Positions 1-8,135 of a DNA stretch of 43,181 nt are shown piece after piece. Position numbers and translations under genes: made by a program. The notes beneath the pieces were generated by a model. That model was not told the DNA's origin, did not search any database, and was given only the letters and a program-made list of their open reading frames with translations. The stretch is from Fimbriimonas sp. (GTDB lineage Bacteria; Armatimonadota; Fimbriimonadia; Fimbriimonadales; Fimbriimonadaceae). Within the stretch, counting starts at the first letter, position 1. Each line of letters opens with the position of its first letter. The stretch is taken from positions 1-43,181 of the forward strand of contig JARLGV010000066.1 in the NCBI GenBank assembly GCA_031292555.1, read 5' to 3'.

Positions 1-785
1 TCACGCAACGAGACGAACATGCCGATCTTCGTGGGCCTCTGTTTGGCACTGTCAATCTCACTCGCAAGTGCTTCGAATGCGTCGGGGCTCTCCCAGGCAT
101 TCCCCAGCACAATCAACCCGATCAGTCCTTTGATGTTCTTGTTCCGTAGAGTCTCTCGAACTTCGTTCGTGGGTTTGACCTTGTCAATAACGTATTCGAG
201 CGACTCGCCAAGCGACCTCGTTTCGGTACCGAGTTTGCGGCCGATCATCCATCGCATCGCCTCCAACTGAACCACTTCGCGTCCGAAGTGGGCATCCGGG
301 TTTATCTCAAGGGCCCGTACGATCAGGTCGCAGGCGTGTTCGGCGGGATCGATGTCTTGGACCTTTGCACCATGTCTGACCCACTGGTGAAACATGAAAG
401 TGCCCATGTTCGCATAGAAACGGTAAGCCGCTTCTGAGAACGCATCTCGTTTGCTATTGACCGTCTTTGCACGTCTGAGATCGCCCATTCGCTGGGCCTT
501 TTTGAGCATGTACACCATTGCCGAATCGTCATCGCCGACGCTGTCGTAGGCGACACCTATATCGTCGTAGAGGTCCAGACGATCGGGATGCGCAGTGACC
601 TCCTTCGACTCCCGATCAATGCGCATTCGGTAGTAGAGAGGAGGATTGCGGGCAAACCGTCCGGTCGTCGCTTCAATGACATCGGGCATTCCCGTCGCTT
701 CATGTACGAGCGTATCGCGGTCCCAGCGGCAAGCATAAAGCGAACTTGTACTCGCAAATAGGACGCTTACGACAATTGCCTTCAT
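1..785 (-). CDS. Secreted TPR-like protein, 3' end beyond window
   Basis: An open frame runs leftward from ATG 785 (or ATG 791, two codons earlier) to the window edge without a stop, so at least 261 residues are present and the C-terminus is missing. The N-terminus is a hydrophobic export signal ending in L-Y-A-C, a plausible lipobox, followed by C-R-W-D-R-D-T-L. From memory, secreted TPR-like proteins of Planctomycetes and Verrucomicrobia share a C-x-W-D-x-D-T-L start and a following 'YDD-x-x-VAYD' helix; here 'LDLYDDIGVAYDSVGDDDSA' fits a TPR helix pair at about residues 70-90. The rest is helical with no catalytic motif seen. It lies 22 nt downstream of the small membrane ORF on the same strand, probably in one transcript. 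Function unknown; a cell-envelope scaffold role is inference. Confidence 0.72.
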   Translation of the reverse strand, partial: MKAIVVSVLFASTSSLYACRWDRDTLVHEATGMPDVIEATTGRFARNPPLYYRMRIDRESKEVTAHPDRLDLYDDIGVAYDSVGDDDSAMVYMLKKAQRMGDLRRAKTVNSKRDAFSEAAYRFYANMGTFMFHQWVRHGAKVQDIDPAEHACDLIVRALEINPDAHFGREVVQLEAMRWMIGRKLGTETRSLGESLEYVIDKVKPTNEVRETLRNKNIKGLIGLIVLGNAWESPDAFEALASEIDSAKQRPTKIGMFVSLR

Positions 786-807
786 GAGCATGTGTAAATA
801 GAATGAC

Positions 808-1002
808 TCAGGACCTAGGCGGTTCGTTCTTCTTCTGTTCGTGGAGTCTACGCATTTCCGCTCGCTGCTCCGAGTCTCGTACCTGGTTAGCCCGAAAGAG
901 AAACGCCCCGCCAATGATGATGCCGGTGACGATCAATAGGCTGGCAAATACAATCAGTACCCCTTGCGGTGTATTCAGTTGATCGAAACCGGCATGTTCC
1001 AT
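808..1002 (-). CDS. Small single-span membrane protein
   Basis: A 64-residue protein with one clear transmembrane helix at about residues 14-37 (VLIVFASLLIVTGIIIGGAF) and a short charged tail rich in Arg, Glu and Lys. The tail is probably cytoplasmic by the positive-inside rule. No family is recognised. It sits between the TIGR00300-family gene and the secreted TPR-like gene, all leftward, so it is likely part of the same transcript. A TAAGCT hexamer lies 8 nt before the ATG (plus-strand 1011-1016) and no Shine-Dalgarno is evident. The textbook membrane-helix composition and its fit between same-strand genes support it as real, but short length limits certainty. Confidence 0.6.
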   Translation of the reverse strand: MEHAGFDQLNTPQGVLIVFASLLIVTGIIIGGAFLFRANQVRDSEQRAEMRRLHEQKKNEPPRS

Positions 1003-1063
1003 GGCGGCATAGCTTACCGGTTCGCCAAACGAAGGGCGGGCGGAATTTATACGAACGGGTCCA

Positions 1064-2290
1064 TCAGTGGCAGAGCGCGTTCACTAATTCGTATAAGAAA
1101 AACTCGCAATCCGTAACTAAACCGATAGCCTGATGCGTTCCTCGGTCGGTTAGCTTGATCACGGTGTCCGCATCACTGTCGACGCAATAGGTCTTCACGG
1201 AGGCTGGGAGGATATTGCCCGTCGCCACGCTGTGAAGCGTTGTCGCGACCATAAGGCAGACGCCGACGCCGACAATATGATCTCTCATCGCGTCTTGAGC
1301 TACCACGTTGTCGGTGATCACGTCTGGAAGCGGACCGTCGTCGCGAATGGAGCCGCATAAAACAAAGGGAACTCCCTTGCGCACGCATGTGAACATTACG
1401 CCGGCAGTGATCGTTCCCTCTTCCACCGCTTGCGCGATCGAACCGGCTCGCCTAACACGATTGATAGCACGCAAGTGATGTGTATGCCCGTGCGGACCGC
1501 TGCTTCCAGTGGTCAGATCGACGCCTAGCGACGTGCCGAGCATATTGGACTCGATATCGTGTGCGGCAAGAGCGTTACCGGCAAACAGGACGTCGATCCA
1601 TCCGGTATCGATCAGTTGGGCCAGCAGTGGCGCGCTTCCACTGTGGACGATGGCCGGTCCCCCAACCAACAAGACACGCTTTCCCTCGCCCTTTGCTCTT
1701 CGAATCGCGTCGGCGGCATGACCGATCATCCTCCGCTTGGGTCGCTCGGAACTCACATCATTGCTCATAAATCGAAATTCGTCGTCGTCGCGTTGCTCCT
1801 CGTCCAAAGGAGTGATGCGAACCCCCTGGAATCCCACGACAAATCGATCTCCCTGCCTGACGCGATGCATGGGGCATGTGGACGCGCGCCAGCGCCCATC
1901 GTCGCTCCACACCCGGATTCCGCAATCCATCTCTAGGTTCTCGACTTCGATCCATTGGTTGTCCAGAAGGATGTGCGTCGTGAAGTTGGTGGTCGAATGA
2001 AAGTCCTCTGGCAAAACCCCATCGCGATCGGCATCCACAAGGGTGACCTCGTCAATATTGAAGATCGCCCCATGCTCCTTGCACGCGGTCAGTGCCGCCC
2101 GCATTGAGACAAGGTCAGGCGCGGTGAGAAAGAGCTCGATCAGCGACGGCTCCGTCGAGAACTCGCCTACCCTAAATCGTCGGATCTTAAATTTGACGCC
2201 ATGCAAATTCAACAAGTCGAGGACTTTGGCGAGAGTATTGTCGTCCAGCAGATCGCCGTTCAGACTCAATCTATCCGTTACCACATCCAA
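1064..2290 (-). CDS. TIGR00300-family protein, ornithine cyclodeaminase-like (LOR/SDH domain)
   Basis: A 408-residue protein of the TIGR00300 / 'LOR/SDH bifunctional enzyme conserved domain' type. The family includes archaeal ornithine cyclodeaminases and the C-terminal half of cyanobacterial AgrE/ArgZ, which convert ornithine to proline and ammonia using bound NAD. The N-terminal roughly 100 residues match the small alpha/beta domain of the family (DLLNLHGVKFKIRRF). The C-terminal half has a nucleotide-binding-like strand 'VLLVGGPAIVHSG' and the segment 'GNALAAHDIESNMLGTSLG', typical of the family. There is no N-terminal guanidine-hydrolysing (ArgZ) domain. An in-frame stop at 2306-2308 limits the start to TTG 2290 or GTG 2284. 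It lies 23 nt after the upstream unknown gene. Family call is good; exact substrate is inference. Confidence 0.82.
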   Translation of the reverse strand: MDVVTDRLSLNGDLLDDNTLAKVLDLLNLHGVKFKIRRFRVGEFSTEPSLIELFLTAPDLVSMRAALTACKEHGAIFNIDEVTLVDADRDGVLPEDFHSTTNFTTHILLDNQWIEVENLEMDCGIRVWSDDGRWRASTCPMHRVRQGDRFVVGFQGVRITPLDEEQRDDDEFRFMSNDVSSERPKRRMIGHAADAIRRAKGEGKRVLLVGGPAIVHSGSAPLLAQLIDTGWIDVLFAGNALAAHDIESNMLGTSLGVDLTTGSSGPHGHTHHLRAINRVRRAGSIAQAVEEGTITAGVMFTCVRKGVPFVLCGSIRDDGPLPDVITDNVVAQDAMRDHIVGVGVCLMVATTLHSVATGNILPASVKTYCVDSDADTVIKLTDRGTHQAIGLVTDCEFFLYELVNALCH

Positions 2291-2313
2291 GAGTCTACCG
2301 GCGAGTCAGACCC

Positions 2314-2715
2314 TTACATCAACATGGCAAGTTCGCCCGGTTCGGCATCTGCCGAATGCAAACACTCCATCAAGTCCGATGCCAACAGTAACCCTTTGAC
2401 AGATGAGGCATCCTCGATGCTCTTGAACTCGAATTGGACGCATTCGCCCGATCGCCTTAGCAGAAGGTAGCCAGTATTCGTAGTGATCTGAAAGGCGCCG
2501 TAGACGATCGCAGACTTCAGATAGTCGACCGGAAGAGTCGACGATGTCATCCGGCTCAGCTTTCCTGGTAAGCAAAGGTCGGCAAGATGCAGCGTCACTT
2601 GTCCGTTCGAATGACGGCTTAAAGCTAACCAGCGAGTCTGATCGTACGCGCCCCGCTCCCAAACACGAATCTGCCTGTGTGACACTCTACACTCATTGGC
2701 TCGACCGCTCACCAC
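2314..2715 (-). CDS. Hypothetical protein, 133 aa
   Basis: Unknown small protein read leftward, ending 23 nt before the TIGR00300-family gene. The C-terminal 80 residues alternate hydrophobic and charged positions like a folded alpha/beta domain (YLKSAIVYGAFQITTNTGYL), and codon use resembles the neighbours. The first 25 residues look less protein-like, so the true start may be an internal GTG near residue 11 or later. There is no signal peptide or membrane helix, and no family recognised. It is the first leftward gene after the divergent intergenic region shared with pheS, so it may head the leftward operon. Confidence 0.55.
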   Translation of the reverse strand: MVSGRANECRVSHRQIRVWERGAYDQTRWLALSRHSNGQVTLHLADLCLPGKLSRMTSSTLPVDYLKSAIVYGAFQITTNTGYLLLRRSGECVQFEFKSIEDASSVKGLLLASDLMECLHSADAEPGELAMLM

Positions 2716-2860
2716 TGCCGGGTCAGGCCTTATGCAGGTAACTGTAACATGAACGAAGCATCTTCATTCCAGTAATCCTCATGCTTGCGCCGATCTCAGC
2801 ATCTTTGCGAATTAGGTACTTATTGCTTTCAGCCCCACAATTCGTGCACAACTATGTCCG

Positions 2861-3871
2861 ATGGACACCCCCGAACAGCTGCTAGCCGCCGCACTCGACG
2901 AGGTTTCGCATGCGAAGTCCTCGGTGGAGCTTCGCGAGATCGAATTGAAGTTTCTGGGCAAGAGCGGTTCGATCCCTGGACTGATGAAACAGCTTGGGGG
3001 CCTCGCGAAAGAAGACCGCCCAGCCTTTGGCCAGCGGACAAATACCGCTAAAGCTACCGTCGAAGCTGCCGTCGAAGCCCGCCGCGCGGATATTAAGTTC
3101 AAGGAACAGGTTGCCCAGTTCGAATCGGAGAGAATCGACGTTACAATGCCGGGCGAAAGCCCACGCATCGGCCGGGAGCATATCCTTCAGCAGGCGACAA
3201 ACAAGATAAAACGGGTGCTCGGAGGGATGGGATTCCTCTACTTGGAGTCTCCGGAACTCGAACTCTTCCAGTACAATTTCGCGGCTCTGAACTACCCGCC
3301 GGACCATCCCGCGATGGACGATCAGGATACGTTCTATGTCGACGATACGTATTTGCTACGTACTCAGTGCACCGCCCTGCAAGGACGCGTTTTCGAACGA
3401 ACGAAACCGCCTCTTAGAGCATTCACCGTTGGCCGTTGCTTTCGCAACGAGGCCGTCGATCGGACTCATGGGCATACTTTCCATCAAGTCGACTGCTTCA
3501 TGATCGACGAGGGCGTATCCATGGCACATCTCAAGGGAACCTTAGGTGTTTTTGCCCGGGCAATGTTTGGAGACGAGGTTTCGGTGCGATTCCGTCCGGA
3601 CTTCTTCCCATTTGTCGAACCGGGTGTCGACTATGCCATCTCGACTCCAAAGCTTTTCAACGGACGTTGGGTCGAACTCGGCGGAGCAGGTCTCATCCAC
3701 CCCAATATCCTGGAACGGTACGGAATCGATTCAGAGCGGTACAGCGGATTTGCCTTCGGGCTCGGAGTCGAGCGAATTCCGATGATGGCTTACGGCGTCG
3801 ACGACCTTCGACAGTTCTTGGAGAATGACCTGCGCTTTCTCAACCAGTTTCAATTCGAACCAATTCGGTAG
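2861..3871 (+). CDS. pheS: Phenylalanine--tRNA ligase alpha subunit
   Basis: Class II aminoacyl-tRNA synthetase alpha chain (336 residues, normal length), which activates phenylalanine and charges tRNA-Phe as an alpha2beta2 enzyme in the cytoplasm. An N-terminal coiled-coil arm (about residues 1-85) binds tRNA. The catalytic core follows with the 'HPAMDDQDTFYV' segment, motif 2 around 'FTVGRCFRNEAVDRTHGHTF', and motif 3 'GFAFGLGVERIPMMAYG' near the C-terminus. ATG 2861 gives the family's usual N-terminus; a nearby ATG at 2854 is out of frame. pheT does not follow: the next gene is ppx after a short gap, so alpha and beta subunits are apparently not adjacent on the downstream side. Confidence 0.97.
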   Translation: MDTPEQLLAAALDEVSHAKSSVELREIELKFLGKSGSIPGLMKQLGGLAKEDRPAFGQRTNTAKATVEAAVEARRADIKFKEQVAQFESERIDVTMPGESPRIGREHILQQATNKIKRVLGGMGFLYLESPELELFQYNFAALNYPPDHPAMDDQDTFYVDDTYLLRTQCTALQGRVFERTKPPLRAFTVGRCFRNEAVDRTHGHTFHQVDCFMIDEGVSMAHLKGTLGVFARAMFGDEVSVRFRPDFFPFVEPGVDYAISTPKLFNGRWVELGGAGLIHPNILERYGIDSERYSGFAFGLGVERIPMMAYGVDDLRQFLENDLRFLNQFQFEPIR

Positions 3872-3915
3872 GCACGGTGACGAGTGGAAGGGGATTCCTT
3901 CCATACTGGGAGCTA

Positions 3916-4815
3916 ATGACGCGCATCTTTGCTGCGGCCGACATCGGCAGCAACACCGCCCATCTGTTGATTGCTGCAACCGACGGCAACCTCGTTATGC
4001 GGGTCGACAACTTCAATGAGTGGATTCCACTTGGCGAGGTAGTGGCTCGGACCGGCGAGATTCCCAAAGAGATCGTCCAGCAACTCGTTCAAGCCGTGAA
4101 AGAGTTCAAAGCCATGGCGGCCAGCAAGCAGGTGGAGAGTTTGTATCTGTTTGCCACTGAAGGAATGAGGTCCGCGAGGAACCACGCGGCCGTCCTTAAG
4201 AAGATCATGGTCGAAACCGGCATCCGAGTCGAAGTCATCTCGCCTCAAAGGGAAGCCGAACTCAGCATGCGCGGCGTGCTCCTCGACACCAAGAACTTCG
4301 GTATCGACATGATGTTCGAGATAGGCGGAGGAAGTGCCCAAGTCGGTCGGGTCTCAGGCAACAAACTCGAGCAAAAGGAGTCACTTCCCCTCGGGACCGG
4401 CCGGATCATTGCGGAGTCCGGACTTCGAAGCCCTTGTCCTGAATATGCACTAAAGGCCGCAATCAATTATATTGAGAGTGTGTTGTCAACAAGCAGGATC
4501 GATGGGCGAGGCTCAGTAGGCGTCGCCAGTGGAGGAGTCGGGCGTGGATTGTGGCGCGCCTTGCATCCGGATAGCGAAAAGGTTGTGGCTCTTGAGGAAC
4601 TCGACTATATCGCCTGGTCGTGTACTCGACTTCCGATCGACCGGATCGTCGCCCGATTCGGCGTGAAGCAGAAGCGGGCGGGCACGCTGTTGCCGGGGGC
4701 GATGGTCTACGCCGCGTTAATGCGGCGTTTCGATCTGAAGGAAATCGTGATCAGCGAATTCGGTATCCGAGAGGGCGCGATCCTCGAAATGGCTTCAGGA
4801 AAGATCAAGCCGTGA
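3916..4815 (+). CDS. ppx: Ppx/GppA family exopolyphosphatase-type phosphatase
   Basis: About 299 residues of the actin-like ASKHA fold, Ppx/GppA family, which removes terminal phosphates from polyphosphate or hydrolyses pppGpp. The N-terminal phosphate-binding loop is 'AADIGSNTAHLLIA'. The central 'FATEGMRSARN' corresponds to the family's 'ATSAxRxAxN' segment, and 'FEIGGGSAQ' is the second nucleotide/phosphate loop. ATG 3916 is preferred because it starts directly before the first catalytic strand and follows GGGAG; a GTG at 3877 would add 13 residues without family precedent. The gene is short like other single-module Ppx proteins and lacks the C-terminal HD-like part of E. coli Ppx. Its stop overlaps the ppk1 start (GTGA), so both enzymes are translationally linked. 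Whether it prefers polyP or pppGpp cannot be told. Confidence 0.9.
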   Translation: MTRIFAAADIGSNTAHLLIAATDGNLVMRVDNFNEWIPLGEVVARTGEIPKEIVQQLVQAVKEFKAMAASKQVESLYLFATEGMRSARNHAAVLKKIMVETGIRVEVISPQREAELSMRGVLLDTKNFGIDMMFEIGGGSAQVGRVSGNKLEQKESLPLGTGRIIAESGLRSPCPEYALKAAINYIESVLSTSRIDGRGSVGVASGGVGRGLWRALHPDSEKVVALEELDYIAWSCTRLPIDRIVARFGVKQKRAGTLLPGAMVYAALMRRFDLKEIVISEFGIREGAILEMASGKIKP

Positions 4816-6950
4816 CTCGTCTCAAACCAATCGCCGATTCGAATACGAACCGGTACCTAAATCGGGAGCTGAGTTGGCTGCAGTTCAACCGCCGAGTCTT
4901 GGAGGAGGCGGCAAACGTTCACAACCCCCTCCTTGAGCGACTCAAGTTCCTTGCGATCTTTGAATCGAACCTGGACGAGTTCTACATGGTTCGTGTTAGC
5001 GGCCTAATCGAGCAGTTTGAAAGCAACGTTATCGAGACGTCTCCCGACGGCTTAAGTCCTAATGAGCAGTTGATCGCCATCTCTGAAGTCGCAGAACCCT
5101 TGCGCAGACGATGTGCCACTGTGTTCGATGAACACGTGAAACCCAGCCTCGAGAAGTCTGGCATCCACCTGAGACACTACGGCGAGCTTAACGACAAGCA
5201 GATCCGAGATCTACGGAGCTACTTTGAGCGTGAGATATTTCCCCTCTGCACTCCGCTCATCCTGCACCCCGCGCCAGTCGTGCCGTTCATCTCGAATCGA
5301 AGTTTGAACATCGCGGTAGAGCTGTCTGACAAGGGGACCGATGTCCGCTTGGCCCGAGTCAAGGTTCCCACCGTCATTCCTCGGCTAGTGCGAATTGGAA
5401 AGAGAAAGCAAGAGTATGTTCTGCTTGAAGAAGTGATTTCTCACAATATCCATGCACTTTTTCCTGGAGTCGAAGTGTTGGGGTCTCACTGCTTCCGCGT
5501 CATTCGCGATGCCGACATCGAAATCCGTCAACTGGAAGCCGCCGACCTGATCACGACGATCGAAGAGACCCTAAAGCTGCGTCGTTTCGGCGATCCCGTC
5601 ATGCTGCAGCACAACCCATCGATGCCCAACCACGTGCGAAAGCACCTGATGACGATGCTGAAGCTCGATGACGAAGACGTCTTTAGCGTCGAGGGCCTCC
5701 TCGGGCTCGAGGTGCTCTGGGAGTTAGCCAAAATCGATCGGCCCGGTCTTCGATTCTCGTCGCATTTGCCGTATGTTGCCGAACCGCTTGCGACATCCGC
5801 CGGGCTATACGAGACGATGACGACTCGCGACATTCTCGTTCACCATCCCTATGATGGTTTCCGTTCGGTCGAGGCGTTTGTGGGCTCAGCGGCGAACGAT
5901 CCAGACGTCGTTGGGATCAAACAGACGCTTTATCGAATGGGCAGCGAGTCTCCAATCGTCGAAAGCCTCCAGGACGCTGCCGAAAATGGCAAGCAGGTTG
6001 CTGCCGTCGTCGAACTGAAGGCCCGATTCGACGAAAGCAACAACCTCGTGTGGGCTCGTGCTCTGGAGCGTGCCGGCGTGCACGTCACCTACGGCTTCCC
6101 AGAAATGAAGACGCACTGCAAGTTATGCCTGGTAGTCCGCAAGGACCAAAACAGGATGCGATCCTACGCCCACATCGGCACCGGCAACTACAACCCAGGC
6201 ACTGCTCGAATGTATACGGATCTCGGCCTGTTCACTTGCGACGAGGCGATCACACAGGACATCTCCGAGTTGTTCAACTACCTCACCGGATTTAGCAAGC
6301 AGACACGTTACCGTAAGCTGCTTGTAGCTCCGCTCAATCTGCGAGAGGGAATTCTTCAGCGTATCAGGAATGAAATCTCGCTTCACCGGAAGGAGCGGCC
6401 GGGACGGATCATCTGGAAGCTGAATGCTCTCGTCGACCCAGAAGTTATTGAGGCACTTTACGATGCAAGCAAGGCCGGCGTCCGGATTGATCTGATCGTG
6501 CGTGGGATCTGCTGCCTAAGGCCGGGTGTGCCTGGAATGAGCGACAACATTCGGGTGATGAGCATCGTCGGCAGATTCCTAGAACATAGCCGAGTGTACT
6601 ATTTCAGTGGCGGCGACAAGCCCGACGTCCATATCGGCAGCGCCGATGCGATGCGGCGAAATCTCGACCGACGGATAGAAGTGCTCGTCCCTGTGAGCGA
6701 CCCAGCTCTTCAGTGTCATATCCGCGACCAACTTCTCGAGATCTGCCTCAAAGACAACGTTCAGAGCTGGGACTTGGATGCCAACGGCACCTATACGCGT
6801 CGGACAGCCGGCAAGGGCCAACGCCACTTCGATGCGCAACGCTGGTTCATGGACAACCCTTCAACCCGCACCTTCTTGGGTCGAACGAGCGCCTCAGGAA
6901 CGCAAAACGATAAAAAGACGAAGCCATCGTCAAATGACGCAATAGGTTAG
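4812..6950 (+). CDS. ppk1: Polyphosphate kinase 1
   Basis: A 712-residue PPK1, which reversibly polymerises the gamma-phosphate of ATP into inorganic polyphosphate. The N-terminal domain begins with the family hallmark 'YLNRELSWLQFNRRVLEEA', and 'FLAIFESNLDEFYMVRVSGL' follows. His435 in 'MKTHCKLCL' corresponds to the phospho-acceptor histidine of E. coli PPK1. 'HIGTGNYNPGTARMYTDLGL' and the second histidine in 'DVHIGSADAMRRNLDRRIEV' (about residue 607) complete the PLD-like active site. The GTG at 4812 is chosen because it gives the standard N-terminus and overlaps the ppx stop by four bases; a longer upstream frame exists but reads through ppx. Full length and apparently intact. Confidence 0.97.
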   Translation: MTRLKPIADSNTNRYLNRELSWLQFNRRVLEEAANVHNPLLERLKFLAIFESNLDEFYMVRVSGLIEQFESNVIETSPDGLSPNEQLIAISEVAEPLRRRCATVFDEHVKPSLEKSGIHLRHYGELNDKQIRDLRSYFEREIFPLCTPLILHPAPVVPFISNRSLNIAVELSDKGTDVRLARVKVPTVIPRLVRIGKRKQEYVLLEEVISHNIHALFPGVEVLGSHCFRVIRDADIEIRQLEAADLITTIEETLKLRRFGDPVMLQHNPSMPNHVRKHLMTMLKLDDEDVFSVEGLLGLEVLWELAKIDRPGLRFSSHLPYVAEPLATSAGLYETMTTRDILVHHPYDGFRSVEAFVGSAANDPDVVGIKQTLYRMGSESPIVESLQDAAENGKQVAAVVELKARFDESNNLVWARALERAGVHVTYGFPEMKTHCKLCLVVRKDQNRMRSYAHIGTGNYNPGTARMYTDLGLFTCDEAITQDISELFNYLTGFSKQTRYRKLLVAPLNLREGILQRIRNEISLHRKERPGRIIWKLNALVDPEVIEALYDASKAGVRIDLIVRGICCLRPGVPGMSDNIRVMSIVGRFLEHSRVYYFSGGDKPDVHIGSADAMRRNLDRRIEVLVPVSDPALQCHIRDQLLEICLKDNVQSWDLDANGTYTRRTAGKGQRHFDAQRWFMDNPSTRTFLGRTSASGTQNDKKTKPSSNDAIG

Positions 6951-6978
6951 GCGACGCGCAGCGGTTGGGATAACTGAA

Positions 6979-8130
6979 ATGTCCCAACTCACGGTTCCCC
7001 AACTGGTTGGCAGCCTTGTGACACTGGCGGCGCTCAGCGTATGCGGTTGTGGAGGAAATGGCTCCTCCACAAGTTCGTCATCGGGCTCCGCAGTCACTGC
7101 CATCCCAGGTTTCACCAAGACTCCCCTCGTTTCTGATCAAGCGGGAGTTGCGCCCGTAACAGACCCGAATCTCGTTAACCCGTGGGGCATAGCCTTCAGC
7201 CCCAGCGGCCCCTTCTGGCTCGCCGACAACAACTCCAACCTCGCAACGATCTATAGCGGGGGAAACGTTGGCGGATCGACGACCAACTTGTCTCCATCCG
7301 GCATCCAGATCCCGTTCGGCAACCCGACAGGGCAGGTCTACAACGCAACCACCGACTTTACGGTAACGAACGGAACGACTACCTCACCGGCCCTCTTCAT
7401 TTTTTCGTCTGAGACGGGATGGATCGACGGATGGAGCCCTTCCGTCAATGCATCCTCAGCAGAGGCGCCAGTTGACCTGTCGGGATCTGGAGCGGTCTTC
7501 AAGGGCCTGGCAATCGGCTCCAATGGCACTGGAAACTTCTTGTATGCTACGGATTTTGCCAATGCCAAAATCGACGTTTTCGACAGGAACTTCAACATGG
7601 TAACGATGCCCGGAGGCTTTGCCGATCCCACGATCCCTGCCGGATTCGCTCCCTTTGGTATCCAGGCAATCAACGGTTCCTTGTTCGTCACATACGCCAA
7701 GCAGGATTCCGCCAAGCATGACGACGTCAAGGGAAAGGGCAATGGATACGTCGATCAGTTCGACATGAATGGCAACCTGATTGGACGGGTCGCCACCAAA
7801 GGCAATCTAAATTCGCCCTGGGGATTGGCCATGGCGCCAGCCTCATTCGGACCGGCCGCAGGACTCCTGCTGATAGGGAACTTCGGAGACGGTTTGGTCA
7901 ACGTCTACGACCCGACAAACAAGTCGTATGTGGGGACATTAGCGGATGCGACTAGCACGCCAATCGTAATCGATGGGCTGTGGGGACTCGCGTTTGGGAA
8001 CGGAGGCAGCGCAGGCGACACGACCTCTCTATACTTCACGTCCGGCCCCGGAGGCGAATCGCACGGCGTGTTTGGCCGTTTGAACGCGCCGGCTACGGGA
8101 CCAACAAAGAACCGAACCGGGCGACGCTAG
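6979..8130 (+). CDS. TIGR03118 family secreted protein
   Basis: A 383-residue exported protein. A signal peptide covers about residues 1-24 with a candidate lipobox V-C-G-C, followed by a Gly/Ser-rich linker. The mature part matches the TIGR03118 pattern: 'LVNPWGIAFSPSGPFWLADN' near the start, then 'SPWGLAMAPASFGPAAG' and 'GLWGLAFGNGGSAG' near the end. These are blades of a predicted NHL-like beta-propeller. Family members are often PEP-CTERM proteins, but no PEP-CTERM tail is seen here. Molecular function is unknown. It starts 28 nt after ppk1, so it may be co-transcribed with it. Its stop overlaps that of the convergent GNAT gene in a CTAG. Confidence 0.85.
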   Translation: MSQLTVPQLVGSLVTLAALSVCGCGGNGSSTSSSSGSAVTAIPGFTKTPLVSDQAGVAPVTDPNLVNPWGIAFSPSGPFWLADNNSNLATIYSGGNVGGSTTNLSPSGIQIPFGNPTGQVYNATTDFTVTNGTTTSPALFIFSSETGWIDGWSPSVNASSAEAPVDLSGSGAVFKGLAIGSNGTGNFLYATDFANAKIDVFDRNFNMVTMPGGFADPTIPAGFAPFGIQAINGSLFVTYAKQDSAKHDDVKGKGNGYVDQFDMNGNLIGRVATKGNLNSPWGLAMAPASFGPAAGLLLIGNFGDGLVNVYDPTNKSYVGTLADATSTPIVIDGLWGLAFGNGGSAGDTTSLYFTSGPGGESHGVFGRLNAPATGPTKNRTGRR

Positions 8131-8135
8131 TCGCC
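8120..8135. terminator. Hairpin over the overlapping stops of two convergent genes
   Basis: GGCGAC-GCTA-GTCGCC forms a perfect 6-bp stem with a 4-nt loop. The loop and adjoining base hold CTAG, which is the TAG of both the rightward TIGR03118 gene and the leftward GNAT gene. There is no T-run, so intrinsic termination is not proven; a two-way terminator or 3'-end stabiliser is inference. Confidence 0.4.

Noticed and set aside
4620-4811. N-terminal extension of ppk1 overlapping ppx
   Set aside because: The extra 64 residues are Arg/Gly-rich shadow sequence of ppx; the family N-terminus begins just after GTG 4812.
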